From NCBI GenBank assembly GCA_044445605.1, contig JBIOEA010000028.1, positions 1 through 29,105 of the forward strand: DNA of 29,105 nucleotides, given 5' to 3'. This document shows, piece after piece, positions 1 to 8,214 of this stretch; the stretch's first letter is position 1; each line of letters opens with the position of its first letter. The notes under the pieces were generated by a model, which saw only the letters and a list, made by a program, of their open reading frames with translations, made no database searches and was not told the DNA's origin. The position numbers and the translations under genes were made by a program. This stretch comes from CAWKDC01 sp044445605 (lineage in GTDB: Bacteria > Pseudomonadota > Gammaproteobacteria > JABCZS01).

Positions 1-1
1 C

Positions 2-453
2 CTCTATAGGCTCCTTGAGAGCTTTGGCATCATCTATAGACTGTATCATGGTACTTAACTTCCTTACCGCCCCCAAGAGTTTATTTTATCCTATTTTTGT
101 CTCAATGTCCCTGGCACAGAGGGAACTCAATCATTACGCTATTTTTCATCATGATTGGATGGACTATTTTTCGCTCAGATTCGTTCCACCATCTAAATTA
201 TTTTTTAAAAACTCTCTTCACCCCTTCACCAGGATTCATTTATATCACAAACAATGTCTGGGCAGCTTTCACTATAAGCTCATTAATTTGCTTTCTACCA
301 CTCTTTATCCATTACGAGACCTTATTAAAAAGGTGGAAAAATTGGAAGCCTGCGATTTTACTTGAAAACTGGGGATTAAGCACTCTCGCGTTCTGCTCTA
401 TATTGAGGATCATGTCTTCTGATTTTAACCCATTCTTATATTTTAGGTTCTAA
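2..453 (+). pseudogene. C-terminal remnant of an MBOAT O-acyltransferase (AlgI-like), open at the window edge
   Basis: The frame ending at 453 reads as the last part of an AlgI-type membrane-bound O-acyltransferase: a hydrophobic segment with the family-like string FFIMIGWTIFRSD, then a further membrane segment and an end like the usual FIYFQF (here FLYFRF). These enzymes pass acetyl groups across the inner membrane for polysaccharide O-acetylation. The usable frame from about position 40 has no convincing ATG, only a TTG at 97, and has stops at 7, 16 and 37. The piece LYRLLESFGII, which resembles the preceding family segment, lies in another frame (bases 2-58) and ends in a stop. I infer a frameshift or small rearrangement near 30-110, so the gene is probably inactive, although the start lies outside the window. 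The AlgX-like gene follows after 1 bp, as expected for a pair. Confidence 0.5.
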
Positions 454-454
454 A

Positions 455-1690
455 ATGCGTTTCACAAACTTCTTAACATACTTACCCCTCCTTCTAATCG
501 CTATATTAGTAGCCATTCAGATCCCATCAATCATTATTTCATCATATTTCGCGCCAGTATTTTTCGAAAAAGTGACGGAGGCAGCTGGAGGGCAATTGGT
601 TGGGCAACAGGCAATTGATCTGATATTAAAAGATGAAACAAAAATATTGAGCCAGCAAAAGTTGCTTGAAAACTTTACTACAAAAACTTATCAAGCTTCA
701 TTTGAAAAAATTGTTCAGGCAAAAAACCCATTTAAGGTCAGTGCAATAAGGCTGCACAATCAACTTTATTACAGCATATTCAAAAAGTCATACGCAGAAA
801 ATGGCATGGTTATCATAGGAAAAGAAAATATCCCTTTTGCGCTAAAGTTCTTAGCAGGTTGCCATGTTAAAAATGATAAACTATTAAAAGAAAGTGTTAA
901 AACATGGTATGAAAATCTAATAAAAATTCACGCTTTTTTCAAAGAGCGTGATCAAACATTTGTTTACTTAATCACCCCATCAAAGGGAAGCTATTTTTCG
1001 GAATACTTGCCAGCTAATTTACCATGTATAAGCGTCCGCCCTTTTTATTTAGAGGCAAAAAAATATCTGGACAAAGGCGCTGTTCCGTATTTTGATGCGT
1101 CAGCATATATGCTGTCCTTAAAAGACAAATATCATGACTTATTATTCCCTCGTCAAGGCATACACTGGACACGACTTTCGGCGGCAATGACAGCCAATGG
1201 ACTACTAGATTCCATAGAAAAGTCTAGTGAAATTTTCATTCCAAATATTTTGTACAAATACAGTTTTACAGAACATATAAATTCTGATATAGACACAGTC
1301 GCCCTTATCAATATACTAGGCAAACCAAAATATCCAATGATTGATATAGAGGTCAATAAAGCGGCTACAGGGAAAGCAGTCACCCTTGCAATGGTATCAG
1401 GAAGTTTTGCAGATCAGCTTTTAGATGTTTTCCATAAAGCTAATGTATTTTTTGAAATAAACTACTATTATTATTTTTCACAAGCACAAAGAACATTCCT
1501 AAAAACGGGGGAAATTACAACTGTGTACCCAGACAAACCTGAGACAGGTACTATGAAATACTCGCCACTTTACTCCTCAGATATAATTATTTTGGAAGAA
1601 AATGAAATTGCAATGAATCACAACATAAATTTTTTGATTGATAAGATTAAAAATGATTTTCCGGAATCATTCAATACTCAAGGACAATAG
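455..1690 (+). CDS. AlgX/AlgJ-like SGNH-hydrolase-fold protein, polysaccharide O-acetylation
   Basis: 411 residues with an N-terminal membrane anchor or uncleaved signal (about residues 9-31) and the rest probably periplasmic. Family-like landmarks are ITPSKGSYFSEYLP (compare PSK..YPEYLP in AlgJ/AlgX), GIHWT with His237, and SGSFADQLL with Ser317 in the position of the GDSF nucleophile block. Members of this family move acetyl groups from the MBOAT partner to the glycan in the periplasm. The Asp that precedes His in the DTHW motif of AlgX is not present here (GIHW); I believe GIHW-type variants occur in related proteins, so this alone does not mean loss of activity. The start ATG lies 1 bp after the stop of the MBOAT remnant, implying translational coupling. 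The gene is AT-rich compared with the glp genes. It converges on the next gene with only 27 bp between. Confidence 0.72.
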   Translation: MRFTNFLTYLPLLLIAILVAIQIPSIIISSYFAPVFFEKVTEAAGGQLVGQQAIDLILKDETKILSQQKLLENFTTKTYQASFEKIVQAKNPFKVSAIRLHNQLYYSIFKKSYAENGMVIIGKENIPFALKFLAGCHVKNDKLLKESVKTWYENLIKIHAFFKERDQTFVYLITPSKGSYFSEYLPANLPCISVRPFYLEAKKYLDKGAVPYFDASAYMLSLKDKYHDLLFPRQGIHWTRLSAAMTANGLLDSIEKSSEIFIPNILYKYSFTEHINSDIDTVALINILGKPKYPMIDIEVNKAATGKAVTLAMVSGSFADQLLDVFHKANVFFEINYYYYFSQAQRTFLKTGEITTVYPDKPETGTMKYSPLYSSDIIILEENEIAMNHNINFLIDKIKNDFPESFNTQGQ

Positions 1691-1717
1691 TAATCGACGG
1701 CTTGATTGTTAGCTATT

Positions 1718-3226
1718 TTAATGCAGTTCTGAGCTTATGCACGAAGCATATTCAAGAATATATCTTTTTGCAAACATCCTTTCATGGCAGCGAATTAAAT
1801 CATAATCACTACCTACAGAAGTGAATATTTGGTAAGCCTTGCTCAAGCTATATAACTTATTCCCCTCTAAAATGCTTCTCATTTCTTGATCTCTTGGGGC
1901 CTGAAATACTCCTATCGAAATCGTATAAGAAAACAGTGAGTCCGCACCTGGTTTGCCAATAACAGCGTAATTAAATTTGTTTGGCATTAGGTAAATACCA
2001 GGCAATTTAGAGGCACGAGCAGACTGCTCTAGAAAATATAAATCCTTGACCGAAATTGATTGGGCCTTGTAAAGCAATACAAAAAACACTAATAACATCA
2101 AGCAAGGAGACGCAAGATAATCAACAAATATACTCCGCTTCAGATCAATAACGGGAGGAGATAAATCAAGATCCCATAATTTTCTCAAAAGAACTATCGG
2201 AATCAAAATTATATCAAAGAGCAAAATCACATCTAGTCCAAAAATATATTTATAACACGCATATTCAGAGCCATGACCAAATTTCAACAGGATTACCTGA
2301 GATAGACATAATAAAGAAATGGAAATACCCAATAACGATACATACTTTATAGACAACGTGTTATGTTGGGTCTTTTTTGAAAATAGAATAGCCCAACCAA
2401 ACAACAAACCACAAGACAACAACAAGACCGAGCCAACCAAAGCGAGTAATTGCCCAATACCATTGATCCTAGTAATAGCTAACCCGCCATTATTACTAGC
2501 AATTTCGCTCATAGCCTTGTATGTTGGGTGCTTCAAAATTAAAAAACCTAATAGACACAGCAACACTACGGACACAATATATTTGGATGCTTCTTTACTA
2601 CCCCTTAAAAATAGATCAAAAAGCACCAGCAGAGCAAGAAAGCCATACAACTCAACCGCTGGAAGAAGATGAGCCCCTTCCACAATCAAAGCTCCGGAAC
2701 CTAAAATGAAATAAGCAAAAATCTTCGGAGATTGATTTTTCTCAAGGAACAAAGCTATAGTGATTAACGTCAAGACGATCGCCTGAGCAAATAACTGTGC
2801 AAAAGCAAAATTAGCTACCACCTCATTCCCAAAAACAACAAAACCAAATTCATGCAAGACCACGAATATGACTGCAAACAATATAATGGAAATCTGAAAG
2901 GCACGAATAGGCAAAGAATGCAGTATATAAATTAGGCAACCCCAAATAGTAAAAAGAGATAAAAATATCACTATCTGCATCCCTATCACAGGAGAGCCAA
3001 ATATTATTCCAATATATGCTGCTAATGCATGAGTATATCGGGGATAATAATTCATTTCACCCAAACTAGGGTCTTGAGACGGGAAATGATAACCATAATC
3101 GAAAATCCTCGAAACCAAAGCATAATGGTGAGCAAAATCTACGCTATGTGAGAATATATCATCATATAAAGAAAGTGTTACCAATCCACACATAAAGATC
3201 CATACTATGACTTTGTATTTATCCAT
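1718..3226 (-). CDS. polytopic membrane protein, GT-C-type glycosyltransferase-like
   Basis: 502 residues with about ten hydrophobic segments. The first membrane helix (about 5-21) is followed by a periplasmic-type loop with DDIFSHSVDFAHHY (Asp30, His33, His34). Acidic and His residues in the first loop are typical of GT-C enzymes that use polyprenyl-phosphate sugars. A soluble tail of about 90 residues follows the last helix. I do not recognise a named family. The start overlaps the end of the FAD oxidoreductase gene by 8 bp, so it is the last gene of the operon that starts at manC. With the upstream DPM1-like enzyme and the YbhN-like protein it could form a lipid-sugar transfer module; this is inference. 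The gene is AT-rich. An oligosaccharide-unit polymerase is an alternative. Confidence 0.55.
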   Translation of the reverse strand: MDKYKVIVWIFMCGLVTLSLYDDIFSHSVDFAHHYALVSRIFDYGYHFPSQDPSLGEMNYYPRYTHALAAYIGIIFGSPVIGMQIVIFLSLFTIWGCLIYILHSLPIRAFQISIILFAVIFVVLHEFGFVVFGNEVVANFAFAQLFAQAIVLTLITIALFLEKNQSPKIFAYFILGSGALIVEGAHLLPAVELYGFLALLVLFDLFLRGSKEASKYIVSVVLLCLLGFLILKHPTYKAMSEIASNNGGLAITRINGIGQLLALVGSVLLLSCGLLFGWAILFSKKTQHNTLSIKYVSLLGISISLLCLSQVILLKFGHGSEYACYKYIFGLDVILLFDIILIPIVLLRKLWDLDLSPPVIDLKRSIFVDYLASPCLMLLVFFVLLYKAQSISVKDLYFLEQSARASKLPGIYLMPNKFNYAVIGKPGADSLFSYTISIGVFQAPRDQEMRSILEGNKLYSLSKAYQIFTSVGSDYDLIRCHERMFAKRYILEYASCISSELH

Positions 3227-4547
3227 TAAGCAGATCTTCTGCTGAGCTTAAAACCTCTGCAATTTGCTTCCCTTCACGCACAGCATAGTTAGTTCCACGA
3301 TCTTCAGGATATATTTGAGCCATCGTTGAAATGTAAGCATTGTTAAAAGGTGTAAATTGACCTGGCACATACTCGGAGTAAGCGCGCTCCGTGACAGGCT
3401 GTGCATACTCAGATCGCCAAACACGGAAATCTTTGACCCACGAGGCTTCCATCTTAGGAAACATGCGTTTCAAATGTTGTAATGCAAAGTCTAAATACTG
3501 TTGATCAGTGTATACCCATACTGGGTCACTCACAGCCAAGTAACGTGATAAGAAAGTGATATGAGAGCCTTTGTAGTTTTCTGGCGCATCAAAATTGGTG
3601 TGCTCAATCACTCCAACAAATGGAAAACCAGGATCATTCACATTCAACCAATAAGTATCAGACAGACTACGATCGAGTTCCAGCACCAAACACATATTTC
3701 CAAGGTATTTAACGCGCCGCAATGTTTGAATCCATGCAGGCGGAGCTATCTTTTCAAAAAAATCAGCGATCAAAGGAAATGCTGGTGTAAACAAAAACAT
3801 TTTGGCATAAAATTTCGTGTTTTCTGATATAGCCCCTGTGAGCTCATTACCGTCATATAGCAACTCATTAACGGGGGTATTATACCGAACATCCCCTCCA
3901 CCCTTGACGATAGCTTCCGCCATTGCTTCAGCCAATCGACCAAAGCCACCTTTGAAATATGACAGTTGTTCTCCACCTTTGTTATTACGGGTACTGCCTC
4001 GCAACACTAATTTCTTCCAGAACCATACTGCATTGACATCTTCGGCATAGATGGAAAATTTTGATTTAACTAAAGGCTCCCATACGACTCTGTAAACATT
4101 CTTCCCACAAAGACTCTCGAGCCATTCTCTGATTGATAAATGCTCAATCGACTTCCAGTCTTTAATACGTCTCACCTGAAAAACTAACAGCCCAAGTCGA
4201 ATCCGATCGACAAAAGACAAGGGCGAAAACCTTAATAGATCCATCGGCGTAGAAAGCTTCCAAAATTGCCCATTAAAATACATACCCACGCGTGAAGGCA
4301 TGGTGACAACCTCACTTTCCATGCCTAATGTTTTCACTAAATCTGTTATATAGCGATCACTGGTAAACCAGTGGTGATAGAATTTTTCTACCCTAGCACC
4401 ATCACGGAATTCAAACGTGCTCGCCAACCCGCCGGGGACACTGTCTTTTTCTAAAATCAGCACTTTTTTACCTAGACGTGTCAGCTCAAGTCCTGCGGTT
4501 AAGCCGGTAAATCCAGCACCGATAATTATCACATCATATTGATTCAT
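3219..4547 (-). CDS. FAD-dependent oxidoreductase (amine-oxidase/protoporphyrinogen-oxidase-like)
   Basis: 442 residues. The N-terminus is a classical dinucleotide-binding fold: GAGFTG at residues 10-15, the acidic end of beta-2 at Glu33 (ILEKD), and GGLAS at 39-43, the second FAD contact seen in amine oxidases, phytoene desaturases and UDP-galactopyranose mutases. The next segment, EKFYHHWF, fits the same superfamily. The reaction is not evident from sequence. Its ATG directly abuts the stop of the flippase gene (4548) and its end overlaps the GT-C-like gene, so it is translated within a lipid-linked-sugar cassette. That context suggests redox or ring modification of a sugar or its lipid carrier rather than heme synthesis. 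Carotenoid-type chemistry is less likely, since no partner genes are present. Confidence 0.7.
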   Translation of the reverse strand: MNQYDVIIIGAGFTGLTAGLELTRLGKKVLILEKDSVPGGLASTFEFRDGARVEKFYHHWFTSDRYITDLVKTLGMESEVVTMPSRVGMYFNGQFWKLSTPMDLLRFSPLSFVDRIRLGLLVFQVRRIKDWKSIEHLSIREWLESLCGKNVYRVVWEPLVKSKFSIYAEDVNAVWFWKKLVLRGSTRNNKGGEQLSYFKGGFGRLAEAMAEAIVKGGGDVRYNTPVNELLYDGNELTGAISENTKFYAKMFLFTPAFPLIADFFEKIAPPAWIQTLRRVKYLGNMCLVLELDRSLSDTYWLNVNDPGFPFVGVIEHTNFDAPENYKGSHITFLSRYLAVSDPVWVYTDQQYLDFALQHLKRMFPKMEASWVKDFRVWRSEYAQPVTERAYSEYVPGQFTPFNNAYISTMAQIYPEDRGTNYAVREGKQIAEVLSSAEDLLNG

Positions 4548-5537
4548 TTATACACCTTGAAATAATTGTCTATTAGCGAGAATGGCAACAGCACCCGCCA
4601 ATGTCGTAGGCACCCATAGCGCCAAATGGGTAATGATAGCAAAACTCGCCGCATCTGACACGGAAACATGAAAGGCAGCCAGCGCCGAGTATGCGACCAA
4701 GTGAAAAGGACCCACGTAGCCCGGAGATGAGGGTACCAACGTAGCAAGTGTTGCAATAGCCATGATGCCCAATACATCCAAAACACCTACTTCCAAATGC
4801 AAACCATCAAGAATCGCCTTAAATAAACCCGCCTCAAAGACCCAAATACATAAGGACAAGCCAAAAATTCTGATAAGATGCCTCACAGTGATCATTTCTG
4901 AAAGCCTCTTAAAGAAATCTGCTACAAATATAAAAAGCTTTTCTAGCTTTGCATATCCTCGACGGACAGACCATGCAGCCACATGTTTAACCAACATCAT
5001 GACACCATGGTGGAATACCAGCATGAAAAAAAACAGACAAAAAGCGATGATCGCCAGCACAAAAATGGATGTCTTGATGGAATCAGGAAGAACGACATGC
5101 TGACTAAAATAAAGCCCCGTTGCCAAACACAATAAAAGCGTTACCAAATCAAGTAATCTTTCTAGGAATAAACTTGCCGTGGAGGTTGAAACGTGCACGC
5201 CCATGGACGCAGGAAAAATAAAGGCACGCATCACATCACCCGCACGCAGTGGTAAGACATTATTTAAGGCAATGGAACCTAAAAAAGGAGCTGCACATTG
5301 AATATTGTTCACATGCGCTTTTGCTGACCGCAGCATCACTCCCCAGCGAATAATCCGAAGCACGTATCCAATACTTAATGAGCCCAAACCAACAGCTAAG
5401 TAAACCCAATTAAAATTCACCAAGGCAGCTTTCAATTCTTGGGGGTTTATTTGCCGGACAATATACACCATGCATACAATCGATATCATAATACCGACCG
5501 CTTGAACAAACCATGCCTGTTTCTTTTTCTGGCTCAC
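4548..5537 (-). CDS. YbhN/UPF0104-type membrane protein (lysylphosphatidylglycerol synthase TM-like, flippase-like)
   Basis: 329 residues and about eight membrane segments. The family signature NNVLPLRAGDVMRA (residues 92-105, with Arg98 and Asp101) and ERLLD (126-130) match the LPG-synthase transmembrane domain family (PF03706), stand-alone members of which are often placed in glycan operons and proposed to move lipids or lipid-linked sugars. No cytosolic aminoacyl-transfer domain is attached. It overlaps rfbF by 4 bp (ATGA type) and abuts the FAD oxidoreductase gene without a gap. In this operon it probably handles the polyprenyl-phosphate sugar made by the DPM1-like enzyme; the family assignment is firm, the transport role is inference. 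Confidence 0.78.
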   Translation of the reverse strand: MSQKKKQAWFVQAVGIMISIVCMVYIVRQINPQELKAALVNFNWVYLAVGLGSLSIGYVLRIIRWGVMLRSAKAHVNNIQCAAPFLGSIALNNVLPLRAGDVMRAFIFPASMGVHVSTSTASLFLERLLDLVTLLLCLATGLYFSQHVVLPDSIKTSIFVLAIIAFCLFFFMLVFHHGVMMLVKHVAAWSVRRGYAKLEKLFIFVADFFKRLSEMITVRHLIRIFGLSLCIWVFEAGLFKAILDGLHLEVGVLDVLGIMAIATLATLVPSSPGYVGPFHLVAYSALAAFHVSVSDAASFAIITHLALWVPTTLAGAVAILANRQLFQGV

Positions 5538-6316
5538 TCTGGACGTCCTCCTTTAGCCCAGGGCGCCTTTCCTGAGTCCCATTCATTTTCCAACACACGC
5601 TTATCGCGTAATGTATCGCAGGGTTGCCAGAACCCAGCATGCTCAAAGGCAACTAGTTGATCATCCTTTGCAAGCGCCATGAGTGGTTCGCGCTCCCATG
5701 AAATGTCGTCTCCAGCAATATAATCGATGGCCGAGGGTTCCAATACAAAGAACCCGCCATTAATCCATCCCATTTCATTGTGTGGCTTTTCTTCAAAACT
5801 CATCACCCGATGGTCATCGGCCATCTTTAAAATACCGAAACGTCCAGGCGAATGAACAGCAGCTACAGTCGCCAATTTCCTATGCGAGCGATGGAAAGCG
5901 ATTTCCTTGGAAATATCAATATCTGACAGACCATCGCCATAAGTGAAACAGAATGTTTCATTACCAATATAGGGTGCAACGCGCTTCAAGCGACCACCAG
6001 TCATTGTCTCCGCCCCTGTATCTATCAAGGTGATACGCCATGGTTCTGCCTTGGAGTTCAGTACTTTCTGCTCACCCGTGCTCAAATCAACATGCAGATC
6101 GGCCATGTGCTTATAGTAATTAAAGAAAAACTCTTTAATCATATAACCTTTGTAGCCAAGGCAGATAATGAAATCATTAATTCCGTGTTGACTGTAACTA
6201 TTCATAATATGCCATAGAAGAGGTTTCCCACCAATCTCAATCATGGGTTTCGGCTTTGCATCAGACTCTTCTGCAATTCTCGTTCCCAATCCACCGGCTA
6301 AAATAACAGCTTTCAT
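5534..6316 (-). CDS. rfbF: glucose-1-phosphate cytidylyltransferase
   Basis: 260 residues, close to the usual ~257 of RfbF (DdhA). It makes CDP-glucose from CTP and glucose-1-phosphate, the first step toward CDP-linked deoxysugars. The nucleotide-binding loop LAGGLGTRI lies at residues 6-14, followed by KPKPMIEIGGKPLLWHIM, in which the Lys of KPKPM is the conserved activating residue. The segment FNYYKHMADLHVDLS is also typical of RfbF and separates it from thymidylyl- and uridylyltransferases. A strong Shine-Dalgarno (AAGGAG) sits 8 nt before the ATG. The enzyme for the next step, rfbG, is three genes upstream in the same operon, an order unlike the usual adjacent rfbF-rfbG. Confidence 0.93.
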   Translation of the reverse strand: MKAVILAGGLGTRIAEESDAKPKPMIEIGGKPLLWHIMNSYSQHGINDFIICLGYKGYMIKEFFFNYYKHMADLHVDLSTGEQKVLNSKAEPWRITLIDTGAETMTGGRLKRVAPYIGNETFCFTYGDGLSDIDISKEIAFHRSHRKLATVAAVHSPGRFGILKMADDHRVMSFEEKPHNEMGWINGGFFVLEPSAIDYIAGDDISWEREPLMALAKDDQLVAFEHAGFWQPCDTLRDKRVLENEWDSGKAPWAKGGRPE

Positions 6317-6334
6317 GACAAACTCTCCTTCCTA

Positions 6335-7303
6335 TTAAAGCTTTAGATCTTCATGTAAAAAATTAATGCTTTCTTCCACAACAGCAACGGGCTCAGCACG
6401 CAGGACCAAATAAATCCGAAGCAAGTATTCCCCGAGGATTCCCAATAATAATGATTGAAAACCAATCCCGAAGAGTACAAGCATGTGTATGCTTGTCATC
6501 CCTTGTGGTGTCTCAGGGTGCATTAGTTTTAACAACAAGTAATATATAGCACCCATCGCACTTAATCCTAATAAGAATACACCCGTATAGGTTGCCAATC
6601 GCAAAGGAACAACTGAATCATTAAAAACACCCGCAAAACCTAACTGTAACAGTGCTTTTAATCGAAATTTGCTTTCGCCTGCGACGCGCGCATCTCTATC
6701 ATACGGTAATCCCGTTTGCTTAAAACCAAGCCCAGCAATTAAACCACGCAAATACGGGTTCGCAACGCGATACTTCTCCAATGCTTGAATGACCTTACGA
6801 TCGATTAAACGAAAATCGCCTGCGTTGCGTGGGATAGGATAACCACTCATTTTATCAATAAACCAATACCCGAGCTTGCGGAATTGACTCATGAAGTAAC
6901 CTTCTTGTCGTTTCTGTCTGATGCCGTAAACGACATGGTAGCCTTGTCTCCATAAGTCAAAAAACTGCGCTAACATTTCAGGAGGATCTTGCAAATCGGC
7001 ATCCAGCTGTAAAACCGCATCGCCTTGTGTGTGCATGTAATTGGCGAGAATAGAACGTTGAAAACCAAAGTTCTTTGAAAATCTAATCGCACGTACACGT
7101 GTATCTTGGCTGGCCAAGATCAAAAGTTTGTTCCAAGTATTATCAATTGAGTGATTATCAGTAAAAATAAATTCTAGCTGACATTTTCCTGCCATGTCTG
7201 TGGCCAATTGACTCAGTCGCTCATAAAGCCGATCTAAATTATCGGCCTCGTTGTAAACCGGTATTGAAATAGAAATTAACGGCATGGTTTTACATTGACT
7301 CAT
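6335..7303 (-). CDS. family 2 glycosyltransferase, polyprenyl-phosphate hexose synthase type (DPM1/GtrB-like)
   Basis: 322 residues: an N-terminal GT-A domain beginning ISISIPVYNEADN (residues 11-23), a DAD metal-binding motif at 101-103 within LDADLQDPPEM, and two C-terminal membrane helices (about 235-260 and 272-298). This layout is that of GtrB/ArnC-like enzymes, which transfer a sugar from a nucleotide donor to undecaprenyl phosphate on the cytoplasmic side. It overlaps the SDR gene by 4 bp, and 18 bp separate it from rfbF. The SDR, RfbG and RfbF around it suggest, without proving, that the sugar may be a CDP-6-deoxyhexose. Met7 is an alternative start. Confidence 0.85.
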   Translation of the reverse strand: MSQCKTMPLISISIPVYNEADNLDRLYERLSQLATDMAGKCQLEFIFTDNHSIDNTWNKLLILASQDTRVRAIRFSKNFGFQRSILANYMHTQGDAVLQLDADLQDPPEMLAQFFDLWRQGYHVVYGIRQKRQEGYFMSQFRKLGYWFIDKMSGYPIPRNAGDFRLIDRKVIQALEKYRVANPYLRGLIAGLGFKQTGLPYDRDARVAGESKFRLKALLQLGFAGVFNDSVVPLRLATYTGVFLLGLSAMGAIYYLLLKLMHPETPQGMTSIHMLVLFGIGFQSLLLGILGEYLLRIYLVLRAEPVAVVEESINFLHEDLKL

Positions 7304-8211
7304 GAGCTGACTCCTAAGGCACGCTTAATGCCTTCTTCAAATGACAAGGACGCAACCCATCCTGAAGCTGCTTTGAATCTTGCTGGATCACCCACCAGAT
7401 AGGGCGCATCGTCAGGACGTAAGGGCAACGCACCAAAATTTAACAAGTGTGTGTCTGCATTTAAATAATGTGCAACTGTTAAAGCAAAATCTTTAACGCT
7501 CTTTCCAATTCCAGTACAGATATTGTATGCACCGCTAGGCATACCCGACGATAAAGCTTTCAGGGTAACCCACAGACCGTCACATACATCATCAACATAC
7601 ACAAAATCACGGATTTGATTGCCTTCAGACATCTTTACCAACTCTTTCTTTAAAAGCCTAGAAACGAGGGAAGTCAAAAGACGATGAGATGCTTCATGAG
7701 GTCCATAAACATTAAACAAGCGCATCCAAGCCACGGGAATACCTAATTCTGCTCCCTTCGATAAGGCTAGCAACCCTCCCTGTGCTTTAGTCGTGCCATA
7801 CAATTTTTCTGTTTCGAGCGGCTCTCCCTCAGCACATGGATGAAGCATGATAGGTGATTTGTACTCTGCAGAAGAGCCAGCCATAACAATGGCTTTAGCG
7901 CCGAAATGGTGACCTAATATAACCAACTGAGCAGGCAACAACGTATTGATCTCAAACAAGGTAGCGCTATCCCTATCACCTGGATGCACCCCGGCTGCCG
8001 CTAAATGAATAAGCGCATCAATAGCTACTTGGTTTTCCTTTAAAGCACTCTCAATGAGCGCAGGTGACAATGCCGAGACATGAATATTTTGCACACCTAC
8101 TACGGCACAAGGATTTCGACCAATGCATACTACATGCACACCTTTTTTTATCAAATAAGATGCCATGCGTTTACCAAGAAAGCCCGATCCACCTGTCAGC
8201 AAAACCCTCAT
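7300..8211 (-). CDS. NAD(P)-dependent epimerase/reductase of the extended SDR family, probable CDP-4-keto-6-deoxyhexose reductase
   Basis: 303 residues. The Rossmann motif GGSGFLG is at residues 7-13, the catalytic Ser region at 113-114 (GSSAEY), and the Tyr-Lys pair at Tyr138 and Lys142 (YGTTK). It ends with a region rich in residues typical of sugar-nucleotide SDR enzymes (YGPHEASHRLL, RDFVYVDDV). Its position directly after rfbG (3 bp gap) suggests it reduces or epimerises the 4-keto-6-deoxy product, as RfbJ/RfbS-type abequose and paratose synthases do. However, no RfbH 3-dehydrase is seen in the window, so a plain 6-deoxyhexose (for example a CDP-6-deoxy-gulose- or fucose-type product) may be more likely than a 3,6-dideoxy sugar. 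The family is firm; the substrate is inference. Confidence 0.75.
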   Translation of the reverse strand: MRVLLTGGSGFLGKRMASYLIKKGVHVVCIGRNPCAVVGVQNIHVSALSPALIESALKENQVAIDALIHLAAAGVHPGDRDSATLFEINTLLPAQLVILGHHFGAKAIVMAGSSAEYKSPIMLHPCAEGEPLETEKLYGTTKAQGGLLALSKGAELGIPVAWMRLFNVYGPHEASHRLLTSLVSRLLKKELVKMSEGNQIRDFVYVDDVCDGLWVTLKALSSGMPSGAYNICTGIGKSVKDFALTVAHYLNADTHLLNFGALPLRPDDAPYLVGDPARFKAASGWVASLSFEEGIKRALGVSS

Positions 8212-8214
8212 GAC

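Noticed and set aside
15..365. 116-codon plus-strand frame at the left edge
   Set aside because: It does not carry the MBOAT motifs, which are in the frame ending at 453.
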